Shown here in pieces: positions 22,785 through 34,400 of a stretch of DNA of 64,000 nucleotides. The position numbers were made by a program, and so were the translations under genes. Source of the stretch: Paracentrotus lividus (Eukaryota; Echinodermata; Echinoidea; Camarodonta; Echinidae); NCBI GenBank assembly GCA_940671915.1, contig CALNVZ010003435.1, forward strand, positions 16,763,372 through 16,827,371. The letters are read 5' to 3'. Numbering within the stretch: position 1 is the stretch's first letter; each line of letters starts with the position of its first letter. The notes under the pieces are model-generated. The model worked only from the letters and a program-made list of their open reading frames with translations, ran no database searches and was not told where the DNA came from.

Positions 22785-23453
22785 GAAATTTTTAATCGTT
22801 TTTTGTTTGTGTCTGTCTATGTCCAGTTGTTTAAAACAATGCTAAACAAAATCTTTTATGAAATATCAAATGATTTAGACAATTATATGAGAACGTTGAA
22901 AAGGATGAATGTATGTAAGAAATGTTATTAAAACACACACACACACACACGCACACACTATTCCTGACCTTTACGATATTATGTATTGTATTTAAAACTT
23001 TCAGGATCCTATTTTCGAAAAGATAACATTTCATCCAGGCTTTACAAATGAAAAACTTCTAGAAATTCATGAATATCCAAATGAAGTTCATTACATTATT
23101 ATATTGATCTTCAGTTAATCATGGAGTATAAACGAAGTAAAATAGACAAATAGACAAAAAACTAAATCGGGAGCTATCCCAGAGGTGCCAACAATCCGTT
23201 TGACAAATTACCGACAAATGCACCAACAAAACCAGTTCGCGTCGGAGCTAAGAGTGAACGAGAGGAAGATTCATGTGATGGATGGTGATGAGGCTCCTAA
23301 GCGTCCATAATGACGATTTTAGTCGTTCCATTATGGGGAAAAACCACTGTCACACCAGTGAGGGTATTCCCAGACCAAAAGTTGACCAAACATAAAAATT
23401 CCATTGCCCTTAATGGCTAAGATCCTGTTGGTAGCCGGTTGGTAAGGGTTCGG
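22785..23453 (+). other. start of presumed intron 1
   Basis: No exon is seen. A (CA)n tract lies at 22933-22958. A 33 bp hairpin (CCATAATGACGA ... TCGTTCCATTATGG) lies at 23305-23337. Confidence 0.5.
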
Positions 23454-23597
23454 CCAGGGGGCGTTTCATGAAAGGACTTGTCGGACATTTTATCCGACAA
23501 ACCGTTATAAGCTACGGAAATGCTTGCACCTAATTGGCTGAGAGAAAATTTGTCGGATAAAATGTCTGACAAATCCTTTGATGAAATTCTCCCCTGG
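23454..23597. mobile_element. 144 bp palindromic MITE, family P1 copy 1
   Basis: The terminal arms read CCAGGGGGCGTTTCAT-GAAAGGACTTGTCGGACATTTTATCCGACAA and, inverted, CCAGGGGAGAATTTCATCAAAGGATTTGTCAGACATTTTATCCGAC. The centre holds TTATAAGC..GAAATGCTTGCA..ATTGGCTGAGAG. The same layout occurs at 28592-28735 and 47100-47239. There is no ORF. Confidence 0.85.
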
Positions 23598-23696
23598 TTG
23601 TGACTAAGGGTTTATTTAGAAGTTTGTGTTTCTGTTGGCTGTCATTCTGCAAGGCGGAAAGAAAACATAAAAAGGAGTTAGGATTATTATTTGGTT

Positions 23697-23995
23697 AAAA
23701 CTTTGTCGTGTTGCAACCTGACTGAACATTCTGAATGACATTTTTCATGTAAAAGCTGGAAGAAATGGCGGACGCAAACTAAAAGCGCTTCCTTTGACAT
23801 CGATCTGGGAACAACCTAATGATTCTTTTAATAATGCTTGCAATGTACACAGACAGAATAAAAAAGTTTTAGTAGTTTCAGTACAAACTTTGTCAGAAGT
23901 GTTGCAATATAATGAACTGACATTTGTCATATAAAAGCTATAGAGGAAAATTGCGTTCGCAAAGTAAAAGCTATTCTTTTGTCCATCAACAAGCG
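23697..23995 (+). repeat. diverged direct repeat, two units of about 115 bp
   Basis: AACTTTGTC..GTTGCAA, ATGACATTT..CATGTAAAAGCT, GGACGCAAACTAAAAGC and TTTGACATCGA at about 23697-23810 recur in order at about 23880-23992 (AACTTTGTC, GTTGCAAT, TGACATTTGTCATATAAAAGCT, TTCGCAAAGTAAAAGC, TTTGTCCATC). The offset is about 183 bp. Confidence 0.55.
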
Positions 23996-24250
23996 AAGTC
24001 ATAAAGACACAAAATGACATAGGAAACATCATTGAATGAGATGCGAGCAAAGCAATTAGGTTGGTAATGTTCGAAACGTAATTATTTTGTACTTTGATTT
24101 GCTCTGTCATATATACGATATTGCAAAAAAAAATTGCATGTCATATTTAGATGATCCATAAAAAGTATTTCGCCATTAGGTAAAATATTCCTATGAGCAC
24201 AAAAGAATATTACATTTACATTGAGCTCGAGATGTATACATGTACGTGTG

Positions 24251-24255
<5 letters not shown>

Positions 24256-24293
<38 letters not shown>
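24256..24293 (+). repeat. poly(A) run of 38
   Basis: An uninterrupted A run. Nothing retroposon-like is evident immediately upstream, so it may be an isolated homopolymer. Confidence 0.9.
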
Positions 24294-24298
<5 letters not shown>

Positions 24299-24406
24299 CT
24301 TTTGAAGGTCCAATTTTACATTATACTTTATATCAATTGTACGTCAATAAAATGATTTTTGCTATATTCATATAATGAAGTAAAAGTAATTGAATGTTTG
24401 GGGAGC

Positions 24407-24678
24407 AATTGAAGATGCTAGTACTAGATGTTCCTATGTTACATCAAATCAGTTTTGAGAAACAGAGGGTAAAAATGTAACATACGAACATCTAGTACCA
24501 TGCAGCATCTTCAATTATTTTACATATTCCGAAAGAGTAACTCCTCCCGCATCTTTTGGTACCATTTTTGTGTGGTATGTCTCTACGCTTAGATGAACAC
24601 AACACATTGTTACATAAATGTAACAGAGGGCCAAAATGTAACATACGAACATCTAGTACTAGCATCTTCAATTAAACA
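24407..24678. repeat. three-arm repeat: GAAGATGCTAGTACTAGATG and two inverted copies
   Basis: The arm CAATTGAAGATGCTAGTACTAGATG..ATGTTACAT (24409-24448) is matched in inverse by 24474-24518 and again by 24633-24676 (ATGTAACATACGAACATCTAGTAC..GCATCTTCAATT). Two nested hairpins are possible, of about 110 and 270 bp. This fits a MITE with a duplicated end. Confidence 0.7.
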
Positions 24679-26220
24679 TTCGAGAGGCATTTTTCAATAC
24701 TATAAATATATCAGGGTAAAATATAAATAATCAAATAGAGCAACAACAAAAAAAAAACAACAACAAAAAAAACATACAAACGCCATTGTTTGAATACCAA
24801 AGAGATTGATATAATAGAAATTTAACTCTAGTTTGGTAATTTAAATACAATTCCGTTTTAATCATTTGACAAAACGGGCAGTAACACATTATGTAAATGT
24901 ATAACTGATCTTTGGCAAGTTGTCACATGTTAAGTTCATCCTGCTGAAATGATAACTACCTAAACCAACAATTCTGTATTTTTGTTTTTTCATTTTTCAT
25001 ATTTAGATATTTTTTATACGATTTTTCTTAAACACGGTAGTATCTTCAGGTAAACTGCTATCCAAGAAAGCCCAATGTGGCAAGGCATACAGCCAGACAA
25101 TGATATTCTAATAATATCAATATAATATTATCATATAAACCTATGTTTTGATTACATATGAAAAGTAGACAGTGGTTACTGCAAATCATGAATCCCAATT
25201 GCCCCCGATTGAATAATGCTCCGGTATTATTAAACACGATAGAGGAAAATTGAAACAGAGTACCATATAGTAATATGTGGAAAGATTTTTTTTCTTCCAA
25301 ATGGATATGTGGAAAGATCATTGAAATGCCCTGGTCACATTGTAGAAACCCACTCCAAATCAACCACTCACTTGTAATTCGCTGTAATGTGATCAAACTG
25401 GTCTTCTCCGTTTAGAGTCAATCTGGCTGGTGTGACCAGGCAGGATAAGACATCATCACCAGGCATACCAATAATATATACCGGGAGAAATAATATTATT
25501 TAAAATAGCTCAGACTTTGTCGATCATCATTTGATTTGCGGTTATAGTAATTATGTGGCAGGAGCATATATCTCTAGTGGTTGTATTCGGTTGTTAGTAG
25601 CCGAGTAATATGAAATATATGGTATTATTGGTTTCCCACAAAGGTTATACGTCAAATTACTTCTTCTTTTATTCGTGCATTCACCTGTCTTTGCTGTATG
25701 AACTACAATCTATATAAAACACAGTGGTTTTCAAATTGAAATAAACCACTTTTTGATATTGCTTTTAAATCAACATTTCGCTTCAACTTAACAAATGCTT
25801 GCATTTACATTTTTTCCTTTCCCTTTCTTTTTTTTTTTTGTTATTGAAATTGAGTGATATCTTAAAGACATTGTTTATGTAAAATAATCTTATATTTGAA
25901 TGACGGGGTAAAGGTATAGAAAAGATCTGACTCATCTTTAAGTTCATGCATTACGCATATAGGCCTATATACATTTTTGTTCTAAGCATTTAATTTCATA
26001 CTCTCTATGGAAAGCACAAAACCAAACATAATTCATATACGTTTTTCATAGCCTTTGTGGAATTAGCCTGTAAGTCCGAAGAGAAGATCTCAATATCTAT
26101 ATAGAAGAGAGTATAAATACGGGGAAAAAAATAATATAGAAAGATTGAGGGAGAGAAAAAAAACACAGAAAGAGAGGGCTGGGGAGACTTGGATAGATAT
26201 AGAATTAGAAAGAAAAGGCA
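24679..26220. other. intronic DNA, no gene seen
   Basis: AT-rich with A-runs near 24748-24772. A 112-codon minus-strand open frame (25058-25396) has no domain or start context that I trust. Confidence 0.45.
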
Positions 26221-26222
26221 GT

Positions 26223-26228
<6 letters not shown>

Positions 26229-26255
<27 letters not shown>
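26229..26255 (+). repeat. (GA)n microsatellite
   Basis: About 13 GA units, in a wider purine-rich stretch from 26140. Confidence 0.9.
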
Positions 26256-26257
<2 letters not shown>

Positions 26258-27237
26258 GAATATTCGAAATGGGTATAATTATTCGAATTGTTTACAGTTG
26301 TAACGGAAAACGCCCCCTTTAAAAACAAACAAACAAACAAAAACTAAAAACAAAAAACAGCCATGCATAAACTTTAACCGTTCACCTCTATAAATATTAA
26401 TAAAAAAAAAAAACGAGGTTAAATGCATGGGTTCATGAAATTCCTAGAGCAATTGCGTCTCGTTAGCATCAAGCCCGCTAGATCTAACCCATCATAATTT
26501 CCATCACAATCGCCTTCGATCTATCCTCCTAGTCCATTTTTTGGCGCTTGATTATTTAACCTCCTGAGGGCATCTAAGAAAGGAGTTGTCGTTCGCATTG
26601 GTATATTGTTCATGTCATGAAGACACCATCACGTCGTCTGGTCTCCCCTCAGAGTGCCGGGGGAAAGATGAAGGAGTCTGCTTGAACTGCTAGCAGCGTA
26701 ACATGGAGACTTCCAACTTTGGGGGATTATCAATGCCGTTCTCGTTAGCTCCACATTGTGCTGATGTAAACTTTCAAGTTCGAATCTTCTGAATTATCCC
26801 AAACGGCGCGCCATTGTTGACAAAGTGTGGCACTTCAAAATATTAAGAAATCTTTTCGTTATTTTTTTTTACCAAATATCATTTGAAAATTTTACTGACA
26901 GAAAAGTTTTAAAATTCATCAGATTTCAAACATTGTATCATGATGACGCAAATAAATGTACACTGGTACGAGTAGTGCACTTATATTGCAACAATTCAGT
27001 GTTTGGAAATTTGGTCCAAGTGTACAACTAATTCATTTATCTGAAGTAAAATTAAAGCCAAAAATCATAACCCGAGAAAAATCTACGACATTTTTTTTTC
27101 GTCTGATTTTGATTAGACACGTTTATTCTTGTATGGGTGTTATACAAAGATAATTATGGACCCAATTTTTCACCAATTTATGATAGTATTTATAGAAAGA
27201 AAGGTCAAAAGAGCACAGTGGGTGTAAGTGTAACTTT

Positions 27238-27482
27238 AATCTATCAAAGATGATGCTCCAAATTTTTATTGTCCGGAAAGGATATTTATTTTGCCCCTTT
27301 TCTCGTGGGCCCGGCAGCCGCTGAGCAGCGCCAGAAGGACGTTGCTCTTCCCCCTCTTGCTGAACGCCAAACAAGAAGCAGAACTATACCATTTTTTAAC
27401 GTCTTTTGGTATACGCGCCGGGGCTACGAACCATGACCTCGATACGAGCAGACGCTCTAATCCACTGAACAAACATTCGTGA
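27238..27482 (-). mobile_element. tRNA-headed SINE fragment
   Basis: On the minus strand the head (about 27405-27470) reads TCAGTGGATTAGAGCGTCTG ... GGTTCGTAGCCCCGG, with A- and B-box-like words. After the head comes a body (ATACCAAAAGACGTTAAAAA ... GTTTGGCG) that aligns with the body of the SINE at 54936-55226 (ATACCAAAGACTTGAAAAAT ... CCAGGCG). It is degenerate and non-coding. Confidence 0.55.
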
Positions 27483-27738
27483 TGATTACATGGGGATAAT
27501 GAGTAGCATCTAACTAAAGTCAGTTTTGAAAGGAAATGAACTAGCATAATGATGAAATTAAAATTTTCAAATCACGCACAGTGATGCAATGGACATTCAA
27601 CGCAGAGCTATCCATCATGACTTAACCCGATACAATAATAATGAAGGACAGACAACATTCATCAGTAAAACGTTCATGTCTTTATATTTCCTGAAATATC
27701 ATGTGTAATTTCATTTTTGACATCGACGGATCATGTTA

Positions 27739-27886
27739 CAGGGCCGCGGAAGCGTTTTTTAAAGTAAGGGCCTGAACAGGTTGAAAAGTCACAAAGCTAT
27801 AGTCATTTCGCGTTTTTGTAAACATGTTGCATAAAGTGGAGGGGCTGCAAGCCCCCTAGCCCCCTCCCCGAGCTCCGCCGATCCTG
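27739..27886. mobile_element. GC-rich TIR-like repeat
   Basis: The left end ACAGGGCCGCGGAAGCG and the inverted right end CACAGGATCGGCGGAGCTCG match loosely. The right half has GGGGCTGCAAGCCCCCTAGC, which can fold. It is probably an old MITE. Confidence 0.4.
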
Positions 27887-28104
27887 TGTTATTCTTCCTT
27901 CAGAAGTCTCTGGTATTAGACATTTGAACTACCAAATTCTAACCATCTTGTAAATTATTTTAAAGATCCTTGCGATCGATCATGTCGATAGACAGTCAGT
28001 TCGCAAATATTATAAATTACACAAAAATAAAAAATAAAGTTTGATATGAGTTTCATAAGAAAAGAAGATCAACACCCAAATATTTGAAATTAGCTCTAAT
28101 ATTG

Positions 28105-28330
28105 AGGAGAAGGCGAGTAACGTCCAGAGGTGTGGAAATGGAATGCTATATAGCCGTCTGGCAGCCAGGCAGCGACTGCATGGGTTTGCCCTTTGTATAA
28201 ACAAAATCAATGACAATAGACCCACCTGTGTTCGGAGTGTCTATTGTTATGAAATAAAAGGACAAACCTAACCATGCTTGGCTGCCAGACTGACATAGCA
28301 TTCCATACACACCCTCTGACGTTACTCACC
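28105..28330. mobile_element. 226 bp inverted-repeat element, locus B (related to 16100-16452)
   Basis: The left arm GAGTAACGTCCAGAGG ... GGAATGCTATATAG..GTCTGGCAGCCA and the right arm TGGCTGCCAGACTGACATAG ... ATTCC..CCTCTGACGTTACTC are inverted copies. The core ACAATAGACCC ... TCTATTGTTATGAAATAAAA matches the core of the 16.1 kb element. The flanking stretch 28430-28515 matches 16483-16575. Confidence 0.7.
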
Positions 28331-28591
28331 AATGGAGCAATTCGGGCCAATTTGGAAAAAAAAAAAGTATTTATGAAGCACCAAATTTTGCGTGTTTCGA
28401 AAGGAAACACAGGTGGTCATGAACACACTTAAATTTGGAATTGTTGAATTGTGTAGCTTATTAGCTTTCGTTTGATGTATAATTTCGCTACTTAATTTTT
28501 CGGTCCGGTCGGTGTCTTTAATATTAACCGGTGATGAAACTGGTAAAATTTAATATGGTAATTAGTCATGCTAGTTTGGAAACGCGAAGTA

Positions 28592-28735
28592 CCGGGTGTG
28601 TTTCATGAAAGGACTTGCCGGACGTTTTATCCGACGAATTTGCTCTCAGCCAATCAGATGCAAGCATTTCAGTAGCTTATAACAGTTTTCAGTGAGAATC
28701 GGTGAATATTTGTTTCATGAAATGCTCCCCTGAGG
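28592..28735. mobile_element. palindromic MITE, family P1 copy 2
   Basis: The left arm GTTTCATGAAAGGACTTG and the centre CTCTCAGCCAATCAGATGCA are clear. The right arm has decayed, keeping TTTCATGAAATGCTCCCCTG. This is the most diverged of the three copies. Confidence 0.75.
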
Positions 28736-28981
28736 ACAACCATTACAACATAAAGTCATACACTGGTCAAGAATAAGGCAATTGTCAATCATGTGTCGAT
28801 CAAGAAAAATAACAGAAATATTTGTATTAAATTTTGTTTGGTATGACATTAAGCTGAATACGTGGAATACATACAAGTAAATACAATGCAACTTGTTTGT
28901 GGGATCTTTTACTTATAGTCATTGTGACAATGTAAATATAATCCGATAAAATATCACTTTTCAGAGTGATTCTAAATTATG

Positions 28982-29123
28982 CAGTGGCGGATCCAAGCGG
29001 GGCGCATGGGACGTGCCCCACCCGCTATAATTTGAAAACTACTCGTTTACTGTATTAATATCTGAAAACTTTTAGCGGTACTGCCCCCCCCCCTACCATT
29101 TTCAAACTCAGGATTCGGCACTG
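28982..29123. mobile_element. 142 bp MITE with CAGTGGCGGATCC ends
   Basis: It starts CAGTGGCGGATCC and ends GGATTCGGCACTG (inverted CAGTGCCGAATCC), with inner arms GGGGCGCATGGG.. and GTACTGCCCCCCCCCC. It is the same terminal type as the element ending at 20398, but much shorter. The interior is AT-rich and non-coding. Confidence 0.75.
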
Positions 29124-31246
29124 ATATACTCCACAAATTGGTTGTTCTTCGATTTCTAGTATGATTATAGTTCGTTGAATGATACAATTATCTGACTATA
29201 CCATAGTACATTTCATCTGCCAGTATAAATAATAGAGCGTGATGCCATTAATATGACTGCACTGGGGCATGGAGAAACCCATAGTAACTATGGAGGCATA
29301 CAGATCAGTCATGTTAATTGATTTAATCGGTGTGATCATGTTTTATACGTTGACAAGGGACGGGCCCTGGATAATGGAGATCCCATATAGGCTAACGTAC
29401 TTAATGGCTGCGGGTATAATGTATCCCCACGCAATCAATTTAATGTATGCAGTTATAGTCCACTAGGCCATATGTAAATGTAATTGCTTTTAGTAGGAAT
29501 TTACTTTAAAAATTAATGAGATTTAAGTCAATACGTATTTATTCAGTTTCAAAATGATGAAATAAACAATTGCAATCGTATAACAATAACGCAAAATAAA
29601 CACTACTATAATAATTATAAAAGATAGGAACCAGCAAAATTATATATAGTAAAAGAAATGAGTTGCTTTTGTACATACGGTGCCATTGTCGTACAATGTA
29701 AGTAAAACGTTCGTGATATTAAATGTAAAATTTAGGCCTATGAATGTTATTTGTAATAATTTTAATAAAAGATGCATGAGTTATAATATGAGAAGGGATG
29801 TTTGAAGGGAAAGATCATTTGAACATAATAATTGCAGTGATCGTAATAATGTTGCGAAACCTTGTTAATGAAAAAGTCTCATAATCAACGATAAGATAAC
29901 TGCAATAGATAGTGGATATAGATGGGAGGAGGGCAATTATTCATAAATATCTAAGGTTTCTCAAAAAAAACAAAAAAAAAACACACACACAACAACAACA
30001 ACTTATTAATCATTTACCAACAGAGAGCTTTTTATGTGTTACCGTTTTGTAATATCTTATTCATGATCGCCCTTTATTGCATCATAAAACAGAACATTAA
30101 CGTTAAAGCGAAATGGTTGTTATAATAACGTTTTAATGTGGACACAAGGACGAACTGTGATAAAAAGAATTTTACTCTCGGAAACGCCATGAAAATCGAA
30201 GTGAATCGATACGCTGGTAGTTGATGATTAAAGATATCGTCACGCTACATCAAAAACAATTCATAATTTTTGGCGTATACTTAGTACTTAAATGTGTTTT
30301 GTATAATAAATAACATTTTTAATATTTACAAAGCGTGATACGTGAAACGCTAAGATGAAAAAGAAAAAAAAAAAAAAGGAAAGGAAGGGAAAGGAAACAC
30401 ATGTGCTTTTAGAACATGAAACATGCAATAACAACAACAAAATCAAACCATTTTGTAAGATCCATGGATGTTCAAACCGTTTAGTCTTGTTGTACAAAAT
30501 ATATGTAACATGATAATTATGGCCTTGCATGAAAGAATCTGTAACACAAATAAATGGTTTCACATGGGATAATAATGAACAAAAGAACCCCATCTCACTT
30601 TCAGGAGCGATCATTACACTACCCCACCATCCACATGTCATGATCTGATATGATACCTCATGCTTGTAACAAAACAAAAAAAAAAGAAAGAAAAAAGAAA
30701 AAAAGAACAGCAACAACATTGGTTCCTTTAGAAGGTCCAACTGTTTGTAAATACCAATCCGTGATCCAGTTCATGCACAAAAGGCACCATGATAGATGAA
30801 TGATGTCGCTTCCAAATGTCACTCCATGTACGATCATCTCGTTTCAAAAGGGGGCGACAGAAGGCCGAATTAGGGGTAGGGTGGGTTTCTCTCACCGCCC
30901 ACATCTTCGGCCCATTTACCTAGAATTTGTGCAATAAATAGTGTCAATATCTCTAGTTAAATCAAGGAGATATCGATGTCATATCTTCTTTGTCAAATTA
31001 AAAATGTGCATGAATGAGAGCATATATATGTTATATTTTAAACGTTTCAAATGATGCCAAAATCCCAGGGGGGATGGGTATAAGTGTCTTTCTCGGCTTT
31101 CCCTCTGTCCCATCGTAGATAAGTGGTGGTTTTTTTTTTTAACAAAGGTGTGTATGCCTCTGTGTTAAATAATTTAGCAGTGCTTTGCGTTAGGGAAAAT
31201 ATGAAAATAATTCGGAAATGAAATCGTGCTAATTGAGTTAGCGAAC
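29124..31246. other. intronic DNA, no gene seen
   Basis: A 65-codon frame from an ATG at 29269 is hydrophobic and methionine-rich, but it matches nothing I know and has no splice context. A long minus-strand frame (30288-30740) is driven by A-runs at 30358-30378 and 30675-30705. A CAA-rich tract lies at 29970-30000. Confidence 0.45.
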
Positions 31247-31472
31247 ATTCCTGCCGAAAAAACACAGAGTCATTAACAGTGTGTCCACTTTGTGAAAATT
31301 GGCCAAATCCACACAGTCGACTCTGTAAACACGGTGCCCGAGTGCTTTTGGCCCATTTTCAGTGTCGGCACTGAAAAAGTACGGTAAAATGTGACGGTCA
31401 CCATTCAAACTGTGTTACAGTGTGTTCACATTGTGTTCACACTTTGAGACACTGTTTTTTCCGGTAGGGATG
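31247..31472. mobile_element. 225 bp MITE, ends CATTCCTGCCGAAAAAACA
   Basis: The left end ATTCCTGCCGAAAAAACACA and the inverted right end ATCCCTACCGGAAAAAACAG match. The interior is dense in CAGTGTGTNC / GTGTTCACA words on both strands (31275-31445). Confidence 0.7.
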
Positions 31473-34400
31473 AATACTTTGTCTATTATTATAATTACCA
31501 TGACTGTAATCACGTGTATACCATTACCGTGTTCTTAATCTTAACCCCTTATACAACACTTCTATTTTATTTTCTGTCACCCTCCATCCTGCCCTCTCCT
31601 CCCCATCCCCTCTCCCCCCAGGTCGAGTCTACTTCTTCATAAAATCGTCTCTCCGAATGAGATGGCTATAGATCTTTGATAACTGCAATCAATGGTTCCA
31701 TACAATTTCAAACTCTCCTAGAATTAGGCCTTCCAGTCGATACAACCGTGTCCCATTTAGCCGGGATGAATAAAAAAATCAACGATAAAAAGCGTCTGTA
31801 TTCATGACAACCTTCAAATCATGACACGTATTCTTTAACACTTTTAACCTTTCTGCCTTTTAAACTCACCTTTTACCGCCTGTTTTACTCGCACAATCTA
31901 AATTGACCCCGATCATTATAATATACATGGTATGAACATGATGAAACGATAATACAGCTACATGTCTGATTCTTAATGGCAGCCGATAGGCTAACATGGC
32001 GGCGGGCTGATGGCTTTCATTTTTTCCGGAAATAAAAGCAGATGCTTGTCTCAAATAACACGTCCTTGTCTACAAGTCGGGTCTGTGTCTTTTTATCTGT
32101 TCCTAAAAATGATAACTGTAAACTATACTCTTACGCGCTCATAGCTCATTTATCAGTTACGTAGGAGTTATAAGGACTGATACTTAATTAGCACGCTGTA
32201 GAATCCTATCCACGAGACGAATCAACTTACGATATTAACTGCAGGCAAAGATTAAGCCTCGGTTTATCCCTGCACGCATTAACTACTCAGACTCAATCTC
32301 TTAAAATTGATTCGTTAAAGGGAAGGATCAGTTATTTTGTTAAATTTTGTACCAGCGTAGTTTCTATATGTAGTAAATTCAAACGATACGTATCAGTAAG
32401 AGTGACTTTAGAGGTCTCATATTTGTAAATAAACGCAATTATTTTGTATAGCAAATTTTGTATCTCAAATTTTAAAAAGCATGCAAGAAGTTATTCATGG
32501 AAAAAAATTATGGTGGAATGAACAAGCAAAATTTCCAAGTTCGAATAACTCTAGGTTAAAAATTGATGATAATATGATTATGAAAACATCTCTAATGGTC
32601 GATTTGAAGATGTACAATGCATGACGACCCAGAGTCTGTGTCCATACATTCACAAACCTAAAGGGAAAAGGGAACATAAAGAGATAGAGGGAGAGAGAGA
32701 GAAAAAAATTGGTGGTTAAGAATTTTCCATGCGGAATTCCTCCATTAATGAAGTGCACTTGACGGAGGTTTGAACGCAAGGATGGGCAAGAGGTTGTCAA
32801 CAATCTTGCTCTGCCCTGAGGAGGTTACATTAACGCGTACATCGCCCCATCCTCATCAGTTAGACCATTAAAATCACAAGAGGGCGTAGCGAGCCTTAAT
32901 AAAGAAAGCTTGTGGTTGAGGAGTGGAGGAGGGATTTGGGTAAGGGGTATGGTGAGTATTGAAGTTCAAATGAGAACTTAATGAATATATGGCGATGGGT
33001 ATCACTAGAGACTTTCAACCAAAATAATGTCGTTTTAGTTTAATGTTCGAATGGGAAGGTAAAACTCTAGGAAAGAACATACTATCGGCAACCAGTGAGT
33101 CACCGCGCGGTATACAGTATGTCCGCTTGCCTCCTGTAATAAAATCCCTATTTGACTTTTATATGCATCTCTAATGTCTATCCTTTTAAAATCATCCTTC
33201 ATTATTCAGTTTCTACCCCACTCTATCTTGGTCTATCTGGGTAATGATCATTAATCAGGGACGATAAATGAGAGATAGGCAGACGTCATGGCGATCCAGT
33301 CCAGCGGACTCGGCGGGTACCCTTGGCGTAGCTAAGCTCGGTAATCACGAGCCCCAGACGGGAGGTCTAATGCAACTCCTTCTGTCATTTTCTCCATAGC
33401 ATCGAGTAATATATCGTTCTTTGCGGACGTTAACTACGCTTTTGTTGAGAAGATGAATTTAATTGGAAAATGGTCGGATGAGAGTGGGAATTGAGCTTTC
33501 ATTCTGAGCCACATCAGATATAGGGATATCATTGCAACATTGATGTTGGGTGAATGAATATGTTAGCTTCTATTATTGCTGTAAAGATGACGTTTTACAT
33601 TATTGATAAAGAAAGCTCGCGTGATGGGATTTACCAAAAGAACCAAATAGAAAAATGATAATGATATCTGAGGTTTAAACATTTGTTTGAGGACTACCAC
33701 GAACCGATGTTTTCCCTTTTATGACCTATTATACGTGTTATGATTAATGCTAGGTCTCGAACATACCAGATAAAATGCCTTTGGTTTTAATATCATTACT
33801 ATCTACGGTTATTTTGCAAACAAACTGTAAATGAATGAAGATTCAAACACGTTTCATTTTCGCGAACCGAATATGGGATTATCATCATAAAGGACTCGTG
33901 GTATGAAACAGACCCGTCGAATGCAATATTGGGTTTTCGCTCAGGTCAATATTGGAATTGTAGGCAAAGGACAATATTTGAATTGAAATTATTCGAATTG
34001 AATTTTATTTGACATTCCAGCCTGTAATAAATGACAAGAGGTCAGATTCAACACACAACGAACAATTAGGGAAGAGAGTAAAATTGTGGGTCGAATTGAA
34101 AATTCTAAAGGTCATGAACTTGATTTCGTTCAATTTACCACATAATGCAACTCTATCATTCAGTTTTAAATACATTTACAGTTTCATCTCTGAGTGGAAT
34201 TGACATGAAAATTATAAAGGTTATGAACATTATTTCATTTCATTTTGTCACATAATCAAACTGGAATAACATGTCTCAATATGTAATAAAAACAAACTTT
34301 ATATTTTCTCAATATGTAGTAAACGTCAAAATTTATATTTTTTAGAATAATGCAATAGAAACAAATGTAAGTGATCTGAGCCATAGCTGCATCAATACTC

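Noticed and set aside
29269-29466. 65-codon ATG frame, hydrophobic
   Set aside because: The length is within chance expectation for this DNA, with no signal, domain or conservation evidence.
30288-30740. 150-codon minus-strand frame, Phe-rich
   Set aside because: The frame is kept open by A-runs. It has no domain and no splice context.
31621-31672. Possible exon after the strong tract CCCTCTCCCCCCAG
   Set aside because: The reading frame in phase 1 stops after about 17 codons with no donor, and no family motif is seen.
33402-33498. Possible exon after TTTCTCCATAG, in phase 1 with the receptor exon and open for about 30 codons
   Set aside because: There is no splice donor before the stop and no resemblance to GPR158-family sequence. 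It could be revisited with RNA-seq.
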